This document shows, in pieces, positions 36,475-44,407 of a stretch of DNA of 64,000 nt. Below the pieces are notes generated by a model. It was not told where the DNA came from and made no database searches. It saw only the letters and a program-made list of their open reading frames with translations. The position numbers were made by a program, and so were the translations under genes. Numbering within the stretch: position 1 is the first letter of the stretch; every line of letters starts with the position of its first letter. This DNA is from Natrinema sp. CBA1119 (lineage in GTDB: Archaea; Halobacteriota; Halobacteria; Halobacteriales; Natrialbaceae), in contig NZ_PDBS01000001.1 in NCBI RefSeq assembly GCF_002572525.1, positions 2,232,001 through 2,296,000 of the forward strand, read 5' to 3'.

Positions 36475-37098
36475 TTACCCGTCGGAGCTGTTCCCCGCCA
36501 GACAGTCGTTTTCTCGAGTTTCGAGTCCCCCGTCGTCGGGGTTCCGTACCGTATCGACCTCGAGGTCGTCGAGCGAGAGCTTGGTGATGAACTGGCGATC
36601 GGTATGGATCGTCCCGTCCTCGATCGTGATACTCGATGCCGAGATTCGCATCTGGTCCTGGGAGCCTTCGGTGTCGTATTCGGTGACCTGGTCCTCGCCG
36701 AACGAGAGATCTCCCTCGAGGTGAGTGAACTTCTGGCTGAGACCCTGGAACTCGACGTCATCGGATCGTATCGACACCCTGACAGTCTCACCGGTGACGG
36801 GCATCTCGACGTCTTTGAAGAGGTGGAGTCCTTCGATCGTTCCCTCGTCGATCTGGGCGACGTTGACGGAGTACTGTCCGCACGTTTCGGTGCTCCCCAT
36901 CGTCGACCGTTGTTCGAACCCCTCTCCGTGGAGTTCGTCGAACGTAATCGCGAACGTTCCGACGCCGGCGGCCGGAACTGCGGCGCCGACACCGGCCGTT
37001 ATCATGCCGGTCAAGACACAGACCAGCACGACGTTCGTGACGAGAAAGCTGACGAGAAACCGTTTGCGATCGATTGGCACGAGTGTCCCGTATTCCAT
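36475..37098 (-). CDS. DUF6230-like membrane-anchored or exported protein
   Basis: A 207-residue protein. It has an N-terminal hydrophobic segment (FLVSFLVTNVVLVCVLTG) and an extracellular domain with strands such as EMPVTGETVRVSIRSDDVEFQGLSQKF and a C-terminal cysteine (NDCLAGNSS). It resembles DUF6230 proteins, which occur in actinobacteria and haloarchaea and form predicted surface structures. The next gene in the same direction upstream (37445-38779) shares the phrases LQLNDVEFQ/SDDVEFQ, so the two may work together. The function is unknown. Confidence 0.6.
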   Translation of the reverse strand: MEYGTLVPIDRKRFLVSFLVTNVVLVCVLTGMITAGVGAAVPAAGVGTFAITFDELHGEGFEQRSTMGSTETCGQYSVNVAQIDEGTIEGLHLFKDVEMPVTGETVRVSIRSDDVEFQGLSQKFTHLEGDLSFGEDQVTEYDTEGSQDQMRISASSITIEDGTIHTDRQFITKLSLDDLEVDTVRNPDDGGLETRENDCLAGNSSDG

Positions 37099-37170
37099 CG
37101 AACGTATAGTTATAAATTTGCGTGCGTATCCGAGGCCCTATAAACCGGATCAGATATGTTCCATTCCTCT

Positions 37171-37256
37171 CTGTAGTACCGACTGAAACGATTCACACAC
37201 TGATCGCATAGCAGTCGCGCGATCAGGTGTGTCTTGACTTTCAGTGGCTACGATAG
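37171..37256. repeat. Palindromic repeat family A, inverted copy 3
   Basis: An 86 bp palindrome in reverse orientation relative to the others, running from CTGTAGTACCGACTGAAACG through TTTCAGTGGCTACGATAG, with GATCGCA...GCGATC-like core. It lies 188 bp beyond the stop of the repeat-rich gene at 37445. Confidence 0.8.
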
Positions 37257-37444
37257 AACGAGTACCGCCGGCGGAACTGGTGCATGGCCGTGATCACTGT
37301 TCGAACCGGTCCGGCTGGAACGAATCGTGAACCGATCGGGAGTTGGAGGCGCTGAGCGATGTCCGAACGGTATCGACTGCACCGTGTTTCGGCTAGGGGT
37401 TCCGATCGACTATCGGAACGATCGGTCGCAGCCCCCGTCGGGAG

Positions 37445-38212
37445 CTAGCCGATCGCGGAATCGGTCGTGGCGGAGATGGCATCTGTCGTTCCGTCTGTGA
37501 TACCACCGATTATGCCCGTCGTCCCGTCCGCGGTCTCGTCGACTACATCGGTGGTTCCGTCTACGGTTTCGTCGGCAACGTCCGTGGTCCCGTTCACAGT
37601 ATCGTCGACCGCGTCGGTAGTCCCGTCTACGGTTTCGTCGACCGCGTCCGTCGTGTTATCTACGGGTTCGTCGAGCGCCGTGTCATCCACGGTCTCGTCG
37701 ATTGCATCCGTCGTATCGTTCGTGGTATCGTCGACCGCATCCGTCGTGGTGTCTACAGTCCCGTCGACTGCATCGGTCGTGGTATTCGTCATGTCGTCAA
37801 CCGCGTCCGTCGTATTGTTCGTGGTATCGTCGACCGCATCCGTCGTATTGTCCACAGTGTCGTCGACCGAATCCGTGGTATTATCCACAGTATCGTTGAC
37901 CGCATCCGTCGTCTCATTCGTGGTATCGTCGACCGGATCCGTCGTATTGTCCCCGGTGTCGTCGTCCGGATCTGTGGTGTTGTCCCCGGTATCACCGTCC
38001 GAACCCGTGGTGTTATCCTCGGTATCGTCGTCCGGATCCGTTGTATTGTCCCCAGTATCATCGTCCGGATTCATCGTGTTATCCTCTGTATCGCCGTTCG
38101 AATCCGTCGTGTTGCCTCCGGTGTCGTCGTCCGGATCCGTCGTGTTGCCTCCGGTGTCGTCGTCCGGATCCGTCGTATTGTCAGCAGTGTCGTCGGTTTC
38201 GTTTGCCGCGGG
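37445..38212 (-). repeat. Tandem 33-bp coding repeats
   Basis: The 3' part of the gene at 37445-38779 consists of tandem units of about 33 bp encoding 11 residues each, of two subtypes, roughly two dozen copies. Copies are degenerate at the DNA level, so replication slippage has been followed by divergence. Confidence 0.85.
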
Positions 38213-38779
38213 GTCCGTTTCGTCGATCCCGTAGTCTTCGAGTCCGAACAGACTTTTGATGGTCTTGATCGCGTTGATCGAATCGGGGAGCTGTTTCAGG
38301 AGCTCCAGTACCGCCTCCGGCGAGAGAACGACGGTCATCGAGTCGGCCTCGCCCTGCTCGAACTCGACGTCAGTCCACGGGCCGGTAAGTGTGGTGTCCT
38401 GGAACTCGACATCGTTGAGTTGGAGTTCGATACTCTCCTTCTCGTGATCCGACCCGCTAAAACAGATCGTGCTCGCGGCGATCAATCCGGATTCGATTCC
38501 GAACGTCGCTTGCCCGTCGGACGGGCCGGTGCTGGTGGCGGAGACGTCCCCCGATTTCGTTCGGAGATTCGTCGCCTCCTGCTTGTAGGCGTTCATCGAG
38601 ATATTCTCGAGCGTCGGCGACGGGAGACACGCCAGAGACTCGAGGGGGTCTCCGTCCAGTTGTGCGGCTTCGTTCGACGACGAACTCGGGCCCGATGCCC
38701 CGGAGTAGGCCACGGCCGGCGGGCTCGCAATGACCACGAGGACGAGGAACGCGGCCACGAAGGTGCTGCGGTCGATCAT
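37445..38779 (-). CDS. Exported Asn-Thr-Thr repeat protein, probably N-glycosylated
   Basis: A 444-residue protein with an N-terminal signal (FVAAFLVLVVIASPPAVA). A domain of about 140 residues follows (CLPSPTLENISMNAYK; GIESGLIAASTICFSG; IELQLNDVEFQDTTL). From residue 190 to the end it has degenerate 11-residue repeats of two kinds, TxGNTTDPDDD first and TVDNTTDAVDD later, with one irregular stretch near DEPVD. NTT is an N-glycosylation sequon, so a densely glycosylated, acidic surface stalk is likely. There is no membrane anchor at the C-terminus. The upstream domain resembles the DUF6230-like neighbour, suggesting a paired role. Confidence 0.75.
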   Translation of the reverse strand: MIDRSTFVAAFLVLVVIASPPAVAYSGASGPSSSSNEAAQLDGDPLESLACLPSPTLENISMNAYKQEATNLRTKSGDVSATSTGPSDGQATFGIESGLIAASTICFSGSDHEKESIELQLNDVEFQDTTLTGPWTDVEFEQGEADSMTVVLSPEAVLELLKQLPDSINAIKTIKSLFGLEDYGIDETDPAANETDDTADNTTDPDDDTGGNTTDPDDDTGGNTTDSNGDTEDNTMNPDDDTGDNTTDPDDDTEDNTTGSDGDTGDNTTDPDDDTGDNTTDPVDDTTNETTDAVNDTVDNTTDSVDDTVDNTTDAVDDTTNNTTDAVDDMTNTTTDAVDGTVDTTTDAVDDTTNDTTDAIDETVDDTALDEPVDNTTDAVDETVDGTTDAVDDTVNGTTDVADETVDGTTDVVDETADGTTGIIGGITDGTTDAISATTDSAIG

Positions 38780-38930
38780 TGGTACTGACTGTCGTATCTA
38801 CCGCAATGTCATCACCCGTAATAGCTATTGACTGGCGTATCCCGGGCTCTTTATACCAGTCCGTCGGCGGAACCGCGGCCGCCCCAGCGATCGCGCGTCG
38901 GCGAATCGGACGCCGTCGAGACCGCGCACG

Positions 38931-39926
38931 TCACTCCACGACAGTGTGCTCGAGCGTGCCGATCCCCTCGATCTCGAGCGCCACCGTATTGCCGTCCTCG
39001 AGCCAGTTCCCCAGTTCCAGCCCACAGCCCTCGCCGACAGTGCCGCTGCCGATGACGTCGCCGGGGTGGAGCGTCTCGGACTGGGAGACGTGTTCGACGA
39101 TCTCCGCGAAGGAGTGGTACATCTCGTCGACGGTGCCCTCCGACCAGACCTCGCCGTCGATTCGGGCGGTCATCGGGGCCTCGAGCACGTCGATGTCCTC
39201 GCGCGGGACGAAATAGGGGCCGAGCCCGTTCGCGAAGTCCTTCCCCTTCGCGGGGCCCAATCGCCCCTCCATCTCCCGCCCCTGGATGTCGCGGGCGCTG
39301 AAATCGTTGAAGACGGTGTAGCCGGCGATGTGTGCTTCGGCCTCCTCGGCCGGGATGTCCCGGCCCCGCTTCCCGATGACCGCTGCGATCTCGAGTTCGT
39401 AGTCCATGATCGACGAGTAGTCTGGCCACTCGATCGTCTCGCCCGGCGCGACGACGCTGTCGGCGTTGCCCTTGTAGTAGACCGGGAGTTCGTACCAGAC
39501 GTCGGCGATCTCGCCGTCCATGCTGTTCTGGACGTGCTCTTCGATCGCCATGCAGTCGCGCAGCGAGTTCGGTCGGGGAAGCGGTGCGAGCAGGTCGTAC
39601 TCGCCGGGCTCGTACCGGATCTTCGCACCGCCGGGACCGCGCTCCGCGTCGGTCTCGGCCGCGTACTCGAGCGCTTCCCTGGCGTCCGCGATAGCTTGAT
39701 CGCCGCGCTCGAGAAAGGCGATCATCTCCGGGGGAACGTGTGCGCGGGCGAGGTCCGCAGGTGCGGGTTCACCTTCGGTCTCGAGGGCAGCGCCGTAGGC
39801 GGCGGTGAGGTCCACGAGCGTCGCGTCACCGGCGGGCGTATCGTCGGATTCGCTCGACTCGTCGACGGCACCGATGCGTTCGACCGGACCGACCGGCGTA
39901 TTGACTTCGAAGGTCGCGAGTTTCAT
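38931..39926 (-). CDS. Fumarylacetoacetate hydrolase family enzyme
   Basis: A 331-residue FAH-fold enzyme. Metal-binding residues are in the blocks EIAAVIGKRGRDIPAEEA, YTVFNDFSARDIQGREM and KGKDFANGLGPYFVP, and the C-terminal part has SETLHPGDVIGSGTVGEGCG. The family cleaves C-C bonds in diketo acids or isomerises/hydrates maleylpyruvate-like compounds. It is translationally coupled to a cyclase family gene (ATGA overlap), so the pair likely acts in aromatic compound or tryptophan catabolism. The exact substrate is unknown. Confidence 0.9.
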   Translation of the reverse strand: MKLATFEVNTPVGPVERIGAVDESSESDDTPAGDATLVDLTAAYGAALETEGEPAPADLARAHVPPEMIAFLERGDQAIADAREALEYAAETDAERGPGGAKIRYEPGEYDLLAPLPRPNSLRDCMAIEEHVQNSMDGEIADVWYELPVYYKGNADSVVAPGETIEWPDYSSIMDYELEIAAVIGKRGRDIPAEEAEAHIAGYTVFNDFSARDIQGREMEGRLGPAKGKDFANGLGPYFVPREDIDVLEAPMTARIDGEVWSEGTVDEMYHSFAEIVEHVSQSETLHPGDVIGSGTVGEGCGLELGNWLEDGNTVALEIEGIGTLEHTVVE

Positions 39927-40747
39927 GCGGTCTCACCTCCCGTCTCGTCCCCGATAAGGGCGACCGGTCGCACCCAGCCCGCGCTTCCGCCCTCGATTGT
40001 GATGGGGAACGCGACGATCGGCACGTCGGTCCTGCGGGGTAGCACGTCGAGGTTGGCCATCTTCTCGATCTGGCAGTACTCGACCTCGCGACCGGCGAAG
40101 TGAGCTGGCCACAGTTCGTCCTCGTCGCCCGATTCGACGTAGCGCTCGCCCATCGCCGCGAACGGTTTGTCGAAGCCGTAGGCGTCCGTGCCGATCACCT
40201 TCACGCCCTGCTCGACGAGGTACTTCGTCCCCTCGGCGCTCATTCCGGGGAACTCGGTCAGGTACTCGGGCCGGCCCCACAGCTCGTCGGCTCCGGTCTC
40301 GAGCAGGACGATCTCGCCCGGCGAGAGGTCGTGGTCCAGTTCGTCGAGGGCGTCCTCGAGATCTCTCACCGAAATCTCCGCGCCGGCGTCCATCCACCGG
40401 AAATCGAGCACGACCGCGTTCCCGCGACACCACTCGAGGGGGATCTCCTCGATCGTCTTCGCCGGTTCGCCGTCGACCTCGGGGCCGTAATGCCAGGGCG
40501 CGTCGAGATGGGTCCCAGCGTGGGGAATCACCTCGAGGTCCTCCCACGCCAGTCCCATCCCGTCGGGGAAGTCGTCGGCCTCGACGTCGTACCCCTGTGC
40601 CTGCAGCGTCTCGGCGAGGCGCTCCGCGCCCGCTTCGTGGTCGAACGCGTCGATGCTCGGCGGCGTGGGCTCGCTCGCGACGCCGTCCTCGAGGCCGATG
40701 CTCAGGTCGATCAGCGTGGTCTCGTCGGCTGTTACCAAGTCTCTCAC
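39923..40747 (-). CDS. Cyclase family protein (kynurenine formamidase-like)
   Basis: A protein of about 274 residues from a GTG. The motif HAGTHLDAPWHYG is the HxGTHxDxPxH metal site of the cyclase/kynurenine formamidase family. Other conserved parts are VLLETGADELWG and IGTDAYGFDKPF. Members hydrolyse N-formylkynurenine or related amides. The operon partner is an FAH-type enzyme. The start is uncertain, since the frame is open to 40831 and several GTG codons are possible. Confidence 0.82.
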   Translation of the reverse strand: MRDLVTADETTLIDLSIGLEDGVASEPTPPSIDAFDHEAGAERLAETLQAQGYDVEADDFPDGMGLAWEDLEVIPHAGTHLDAPWHYGPEVDGEPAKTIEEIPLEWCRGNAVVLDFRWMDAGAEISVRDLEDALDELDHDLSPGEIVLLETGADELWGRPEYLTEFPGMSAEGTKYLVEQGVKVIGTDAYGFDKPFAAMGERYVESGDEDELWPAHFAGREVEYCQIEKMANLDVLPRRTDVPIVAFPITIEGGSAGWVRPVALIGDETGGETA

Positions 40748-40892
40748 AGTCGCCACGATTCGGGGAACCCAGTTAACAGTGACTCCGATCCGCTGGATTC
40801 TAGACCGGCCAGTTCCGGTGGCCGCGGCCACTACTGTTGCGAGACATATACAAAATAAGAATCATTATGAACCTAGTAGTGCGGTTTTGGAC

Positions 40893-41075
40893 ATGGAGAC
40901 GGAATCCGCGTCGTGGGTCGCTCTTTTCACCGTGGGGATGTCGCTCACCGTCGTCGGGCTGCTCCTCTTGGATACGATGGCATGGTACGTCCAGTACGCC
41001 GCGTTGGGGCTGTCGGTCGTCCTCGTGGGTATCGCAGCGTATCAAGTGATATCGGCCGAATCACGCGCGGGGTGA
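40893..41075 (+). CDS. Small two-helix membrane protein
   Basis: A 60-residue protein with two hydrophobic helices (about residues 8-27 and 32-50) separated by a short turn (TMAWYVQYA). An AT-rich stretch (TACAAAATAAG) about 30-45 bases upstream could be its promoter. Haloarchaea have many such unstudied small membrane proteins. No function is assignable. Confidence 0.55.
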   Translation: METESASWVALFTVGMSLTVVGLLLLDTMAWYVQYAALGLSVVLVGIAAYQVISAESRAG

Positions 41076-41205
41076 GCGAATCGCCGGAAATGGGGTGGCT
41101 AACGGCCACCCCTCCGAGCGGCCGCTATCGACACCTCGTCGGCACTGGGATCCCGATCGACGCGTCTCGAGTAACTATTTACTCTCCGCCGTGAACGTGA
41201 CGAGC

Positions 41206-42297
41206 ATGTACGATTTCGTCGTCGTCGGCGTCGGGCCGCCGGGCGCGCGCTTCGCCCGCCGGGCCGCCGAAGAAGGCTACGACGTGCTCGCCCTCGAGAA
41301 AGGAGAGATCGGCGAGCCACTCGCCTGTTCGGGTCACGTCAGTACCGACATCTGGGAGTTCACCGGCGACGGCGCTCGAGAGGAACTGTTCCAGAACGAA
41401 ATCTACGGCGCGCGGTTCCACGTCGGCGGGCCCGGCAGCGACGCCTACCCGTTCTACAAGGACGAGGTCGCGTCGAACGTCATCGACCGCGTCGGCCTCG
41501 ACCGCCATCTCGCCGACCTGGCTCGGGAGGCGGGTGCGGACGTCCGCGAGGAACACACCGTCACTGCAGTCACCGAACACCGGGATCGAGTCGAAATCGT
41601 CGCCAGCGGACCCGACGGAACCGTCGAATTCGAGGCGAAGATGGTCGCCGGCTGCGACGGGCCGCGCTCGAGAGTGCGGGACGAACTCGCACTTCCCACG
41701 CCCGAGGAGTTCCTCCACGGCGTGCTCGCCTTCTCCGAGGAAGACGACCACGAGGACTTCGTCGACGTCCACCTCACGCCGCCGACCTTCTTCGCGTGGC
41801 GGATCCCCCGCGGCGACGCCGGCGTCGAGTACGGCCTCGCGGCCCCGCCGGGCGTGCAGGTGACCAAGCACTTCGAGGAGCTCATCGACGGCTACGAGAT
41901 CGACGTCTCTCACCGCTGTTCGGGGGCGATCCCGGTCGGGTCGCCCGACCGGGTGACGACCCGCCGGGCCTTCCTCATCGGCGACGCGGCCGCCCAGACC
42001 AAGCCCTTCACCGGGGGCGGCATTCTCTATAGCATGACCAGCGCCGACCACGCCGCCCGCGAGATCGATCCCGATCGGCCGACCACGCTCGCGACCTACG
42101 AACGCGCCTGGCGCGACGACCTCGAGCGCGAACAGGAACTCGGGCGCTGGATTCGGCGGGCCTACTCGCTGCCCGAGCCCGTCCAACGGCTCGGCCTCGG
42201 AGCGCTCTCGGGCGAGATCGGCGTCCACATGGACCGACCGACGTCGCTGGTCTCGCCGACCCACCTGAAAGCCATGCTCTCGCGGCTCCGCGGCTAG
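41206..42297 (+). CDS. FAD-dependent oxidoreductase, geranylgeranyl-reductase type
   Basis: A 363-residue flavoprotein. The FAD motif is VVVGVGPPGARFARRAAEEG, with Pro at the fifth position (GxGPPG). Next come ACSGHVSTDIWEF and GDAAAQTKPFTGGGILYSM, the usual second FAD site of archaeal lipid reductases. It could saturate archaeal lipids or modify carotenoid precursors. It is distinct from the reductase at 21819, whose second site reads GDTVPSLDPLWGEGI. The neighbour MATE gene is in the same direction 95 bases downstream. Confidence 0.85.
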   Translation: MYDFVVVGVGPPGARFARRAAEEGYDVLALEKGEIGEPLACSGHVSTDIWEFTGDGAREELFQNEIYGARFHVGGPGSDAYPFYKDEVASNVIDRVGLDRHLADLAREAGADVREEHTVTAVTEHRDRVEIVASGPDGTVEFEAKMVAGCDGPRSRVRDELALPTPEEFLHGVLAFSEEDDHEDFVDVHLTPPTFFAWRIPRGDAGVEYGLAAPPGVQVTKHFEELIDGYEIDVSHRCSGAIPVGSPDRVTTRRAFLIGDAAAQTKPFTGGGILYSMTSADHAAREIDPDRPTTLATYERAWRDDLEREQELGRWIRRAYSLPEPVQRLGLGALSGEIGVHMDRPTSLVSPTHLKAMLSRLRG

Positions 42298-42392
42298 ATC
42301 CGCTCGAGATCGGTCGGGACCCGCGGAGCGATAACCCCCCTCGAGTACCGGAGTCGACAGACCGAAGGCGGCGGTCCCGAAACGAGGGATAG

Positions 42393-43829
42393 ATGACGGG
42401 GCGGCAGTGGCGGTCAGCCGCGCTCGCGTTCGTGGCCGCGATCCTCGAGCGGGCCGGAATCATCGACGGGGAGCGGTTTCGCCCGACGATGGAACTGGCC
42501 TGGCCGCGGATCGTCACCGGCTTCGCGATCATGTCCAAGCAGACGGCCGACCTCGCGATGGTCGGGGCCGCCGTCGGGACGGCCGGCACCGCGGGACTGG
42601 CCTTCGCGCTAGGTTACTGGCAGATCGTTACGCTGCTGGGGCTCGGGGTCGCGGGCGGGACAGTCACGCTCGTCTCGCAGAACTACGGCGGCGAGGCGAC
42701 CGATCGCGCGTCGGTGGCCGTCAACCAGAGCGTCGTCCTCGCCGTCGCACTGTCGGTCCCGATTGCGATCCTCTTCGTCGCCATTCCCGGCCCCCTGATC
42801 CGTCTGCTCGGATCCGGATCGGATGCGCTCGTTCACGGGCGGATCTACCTCGTCTACGTCGCGCCGGCCGTGGTCTTCGAAGTGCTCAACCTGATCGCCA
42901 GCCGCACCTACACCGGCGTCGGCGACACGTTCACCGAGATGGTCGCCCGCGCCGGCGGTGCAGTGCTCAACGTCGTCCTCAGCGGACTGCTGATCTTCGG
43001 GTTCGGTCTCGGCGCTGCCGGCGCGGCCGTCGGGACGACCCTCGCCAGCGGGTTCGTGACGGTCGTCCTGGCGTGGGGGATGCTCGGCCGGTCGTACGGC
43101 CGGCTCGGCATGGAACCCAGCCCCGTCCCGATCACGCCGTCGGGCCCATGGCTCGAGCCGACGCTGCTGCGGCAATTGATCGAGGTCTCGCTGCCGGAGA
43201 TCGGCCGCCGGCTCGCACAGGGGCTCGTCGTCTTCCCGCTGCTGTGGATCGCCGCCTCCTTCGGCCCCGTCGTCGTGACGGCGCTCGAGGTCGGCCGACG
43301 GGTGCGAGCGCTGATCAACAGCGTCAACTGGGGGCTGTCGCTGGCCGCGAGCTCGCTGGTCGGCCAACACCTTGGCGCGGACGAGGAAGGGGAGGCGGGA
43401 GCCTACGGCGCGGCGATCATCCGGCTCTCGACGGTGCTCTACGTCGTTATCGGGGCGCTGGTCGTGATCTTCGCTCGGCCGATCGCGGGGCTGTTCGTGA
43501 GCGATCCCCCGGCGGTCACGCAGGCCGCGGTCTTCGTCGCCGTCGGCGCGGTTAGTTCGGTTGGCTACGGCATCGACGGCGCCGCTGCCGGGGCCTTGCT
43601 CGGTGCCGGCGACACCCGCTGGCCGTTCGTCGCCTCCCTGCTCGGCCGGTACGCCTTCGCGCTCCCGGCGGCCGCGCTCGGACTAGTCACGCCGCTCGGC
43701 GTCGGCGGGCTCTATCTGGCGCTCTTCCTCGAGACGAGCGTGCCCGGCGGGATCAACTATTGGCTGTTCCACAGCGGCCGCTGGAAGGCGGTGAGCCGGC
43801 GGTACCGGCCGTCGTCGGACGCCGGCTGA
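42393..43829 (+). CDS. MATE family efflux transporter
   Basis: A 478-residue exporter with twelve predicted helices in two halves. MATE features include AWPRIVTGFAIMSKQTADLAMVG (N-terminal helix), GVAGGTVTLVSQNYGG, and the second half SLAASSLVGQHLGADEEGEAG. It should export cationic drugs or metabolites with Na+ or H+ exchange. A frameshifted dodecin gene remnant begins five bases after its stop. Confidence 0.92.
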   Translation: MTGRQWRSAALAFVAAILERAGIIDGERFRPTMELAWPRIVTGFAIMSKQTADLAMVGAAVGTAGTAGLAFALGYWQIVTLLGLGVAGGTVTLVSQNYGGEATDRASVAVNQSVVLAVALSVPIAILFVAIPGPLIRLLGSGSDALVHGRIYLVYVAPAVVFEVLNLIASRTYTGVGDTFTEMVARAGGAVLNVVLSGLLIFGFGLGAAGAAVGTTLASGFVTVVLAWGMLGRSYGRLGMEPSPVPITPSGPWLEPTLLRQLIEVSLPEIGRRLAQGLVVFPLLWIAASFGPVVVTALEVGRRVRALINSVNWGLSLAASSLVGQHLGADEEGEAGAYGAAIIRLSTVLYVVIGALVVIFARPIAGLFVSDPPAVTQAAVFVAVGAVSSVGYGIDGAAAGALLGAGDTRWPFVASLLGRYAFALPAAALGLVTPLGVGGLYLALFLETSVPGGINYWLFHSGRWKAVSRRYRPSSDAG

Positions 43830-43833
43830 GCGG

Positions 43834-43993
43834 AGGAGCGAGTCGTGGGAGGACGCAGCCCAGACCGCGCTCGAGGACGCGGATGAGACCCCCGAGGGGA
43901 TCACTGGACCGAGATCGAGTCACAGACGGTGGATGGCCAGGACGGGCAGATCGAATCGTGCACGACGATTTACGTCTCGTTTGGGCTCCAGCG
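43834..43993 (+). pseudogene. Dodecin-like gene remnant, frameshifted and lacking its N-terminus
   Basis: Immediately after the MATE stop, frame one reads ESWEDAAQTALEDADETPEGITG, the helix and turn of dodecin. At about 43911 the reading continues in the next frame as EIESQTVDGQDGQIESCTTIYVSFGLQ, the two C-terminal strands. Joined, these match the usual dodecin pattern SWEEA...IxGIEIxS...DGxIExY...VSF. The first beta strand and the start codon are missing, and one frameshift separates the parts. Dodecins are small flavin-storing proteins. This copy cannot encode a full one, so I read it as a decayed gene, perhaps truncated when the MATE gene was inserted. Confidence 0.65.
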
Positions 43994-44111
43994 GTCGGGC
44001 CTCGAGACGGCCGTCGCCGACCCGGCAACGGTCGACGCCGTAGCGGTCCCACAGCTCCTCGTCGACCAGTCGATCGGTACCGGCTCGAAAACGGATCGTC
44101 AGTCGGTCGCG

Positions 44112-44384
44112 CTACGCGGTCGCGGCGATGTCGGATTCGAACAGCGGAACCCCGTTTCGCTCGAGGTAGACGAAGAGCCGAACGAGCGCGAGGCCGACGG
44201 CGAGCACGGCGACGGTCCCGAGCGCGACGAGCATGACGTCTTCGGGGATCCCCATCGATGCCAGCGCCATCGACGCCGTGAGCGCGAGCACCGTGACGGT
44301 CGTCACCAGCCGCATGGTCGACCAACTCAGCGAGGACCACGTCGATGCCGGAACGTACCGCCCTCGAGACTGCGTGTAACCCAT
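44112..44384 (-). CDS. Small two-helix membrane protein
   Basis: A 90-residue protein with a polar N-terminus (MGYTQSRGRYVPASTWSS), two hydrophobic helices (LVTTVTVLALTASMALASMG and VMLVALGTVAVLAVGLALVR) and a short tail. No family recognised. A TATA-like stretch at about 44407-44414 and a palindrome at 44391-44405 lie just ahead of the ATG, so it probably has its own promoter although it follows the DUF389 gene in the same direction. Confidence 0.6.
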   Translation of the reverse strand: MGYTQSRGRYVPASTWSSLSWSTMRLVTTVTVLALTASMALASMGIPEDVMLVALGTVAVLAVGLALVRLFVYLERNGVPLFESDIAATA

Positions 44385-44390
44385 GCGAAA

Positions 44391-44405
44391 TAGTTGGGCC
44401 AACTA
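44391..44405. promoter_or_regulatory. Palindrome near the promoter of the membrane protein
   Basis: TAGTTGG-G-CCAACTA is a near-perfect 7-bp-armed inverted repeat located between the TATA-like CTTATAGTG and the ATG at 44384, a position suited to a repressor site. The binding protein is unknown. Confidence 0.45.
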
Positions 44406-44407
44406 CA

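Noticed and set aside
37445-38212. Regular repeats resembling a CRISPR array
   Set aside because: The units are in-frame 33-bp coding repeats without constant repeat/spacer alternation.
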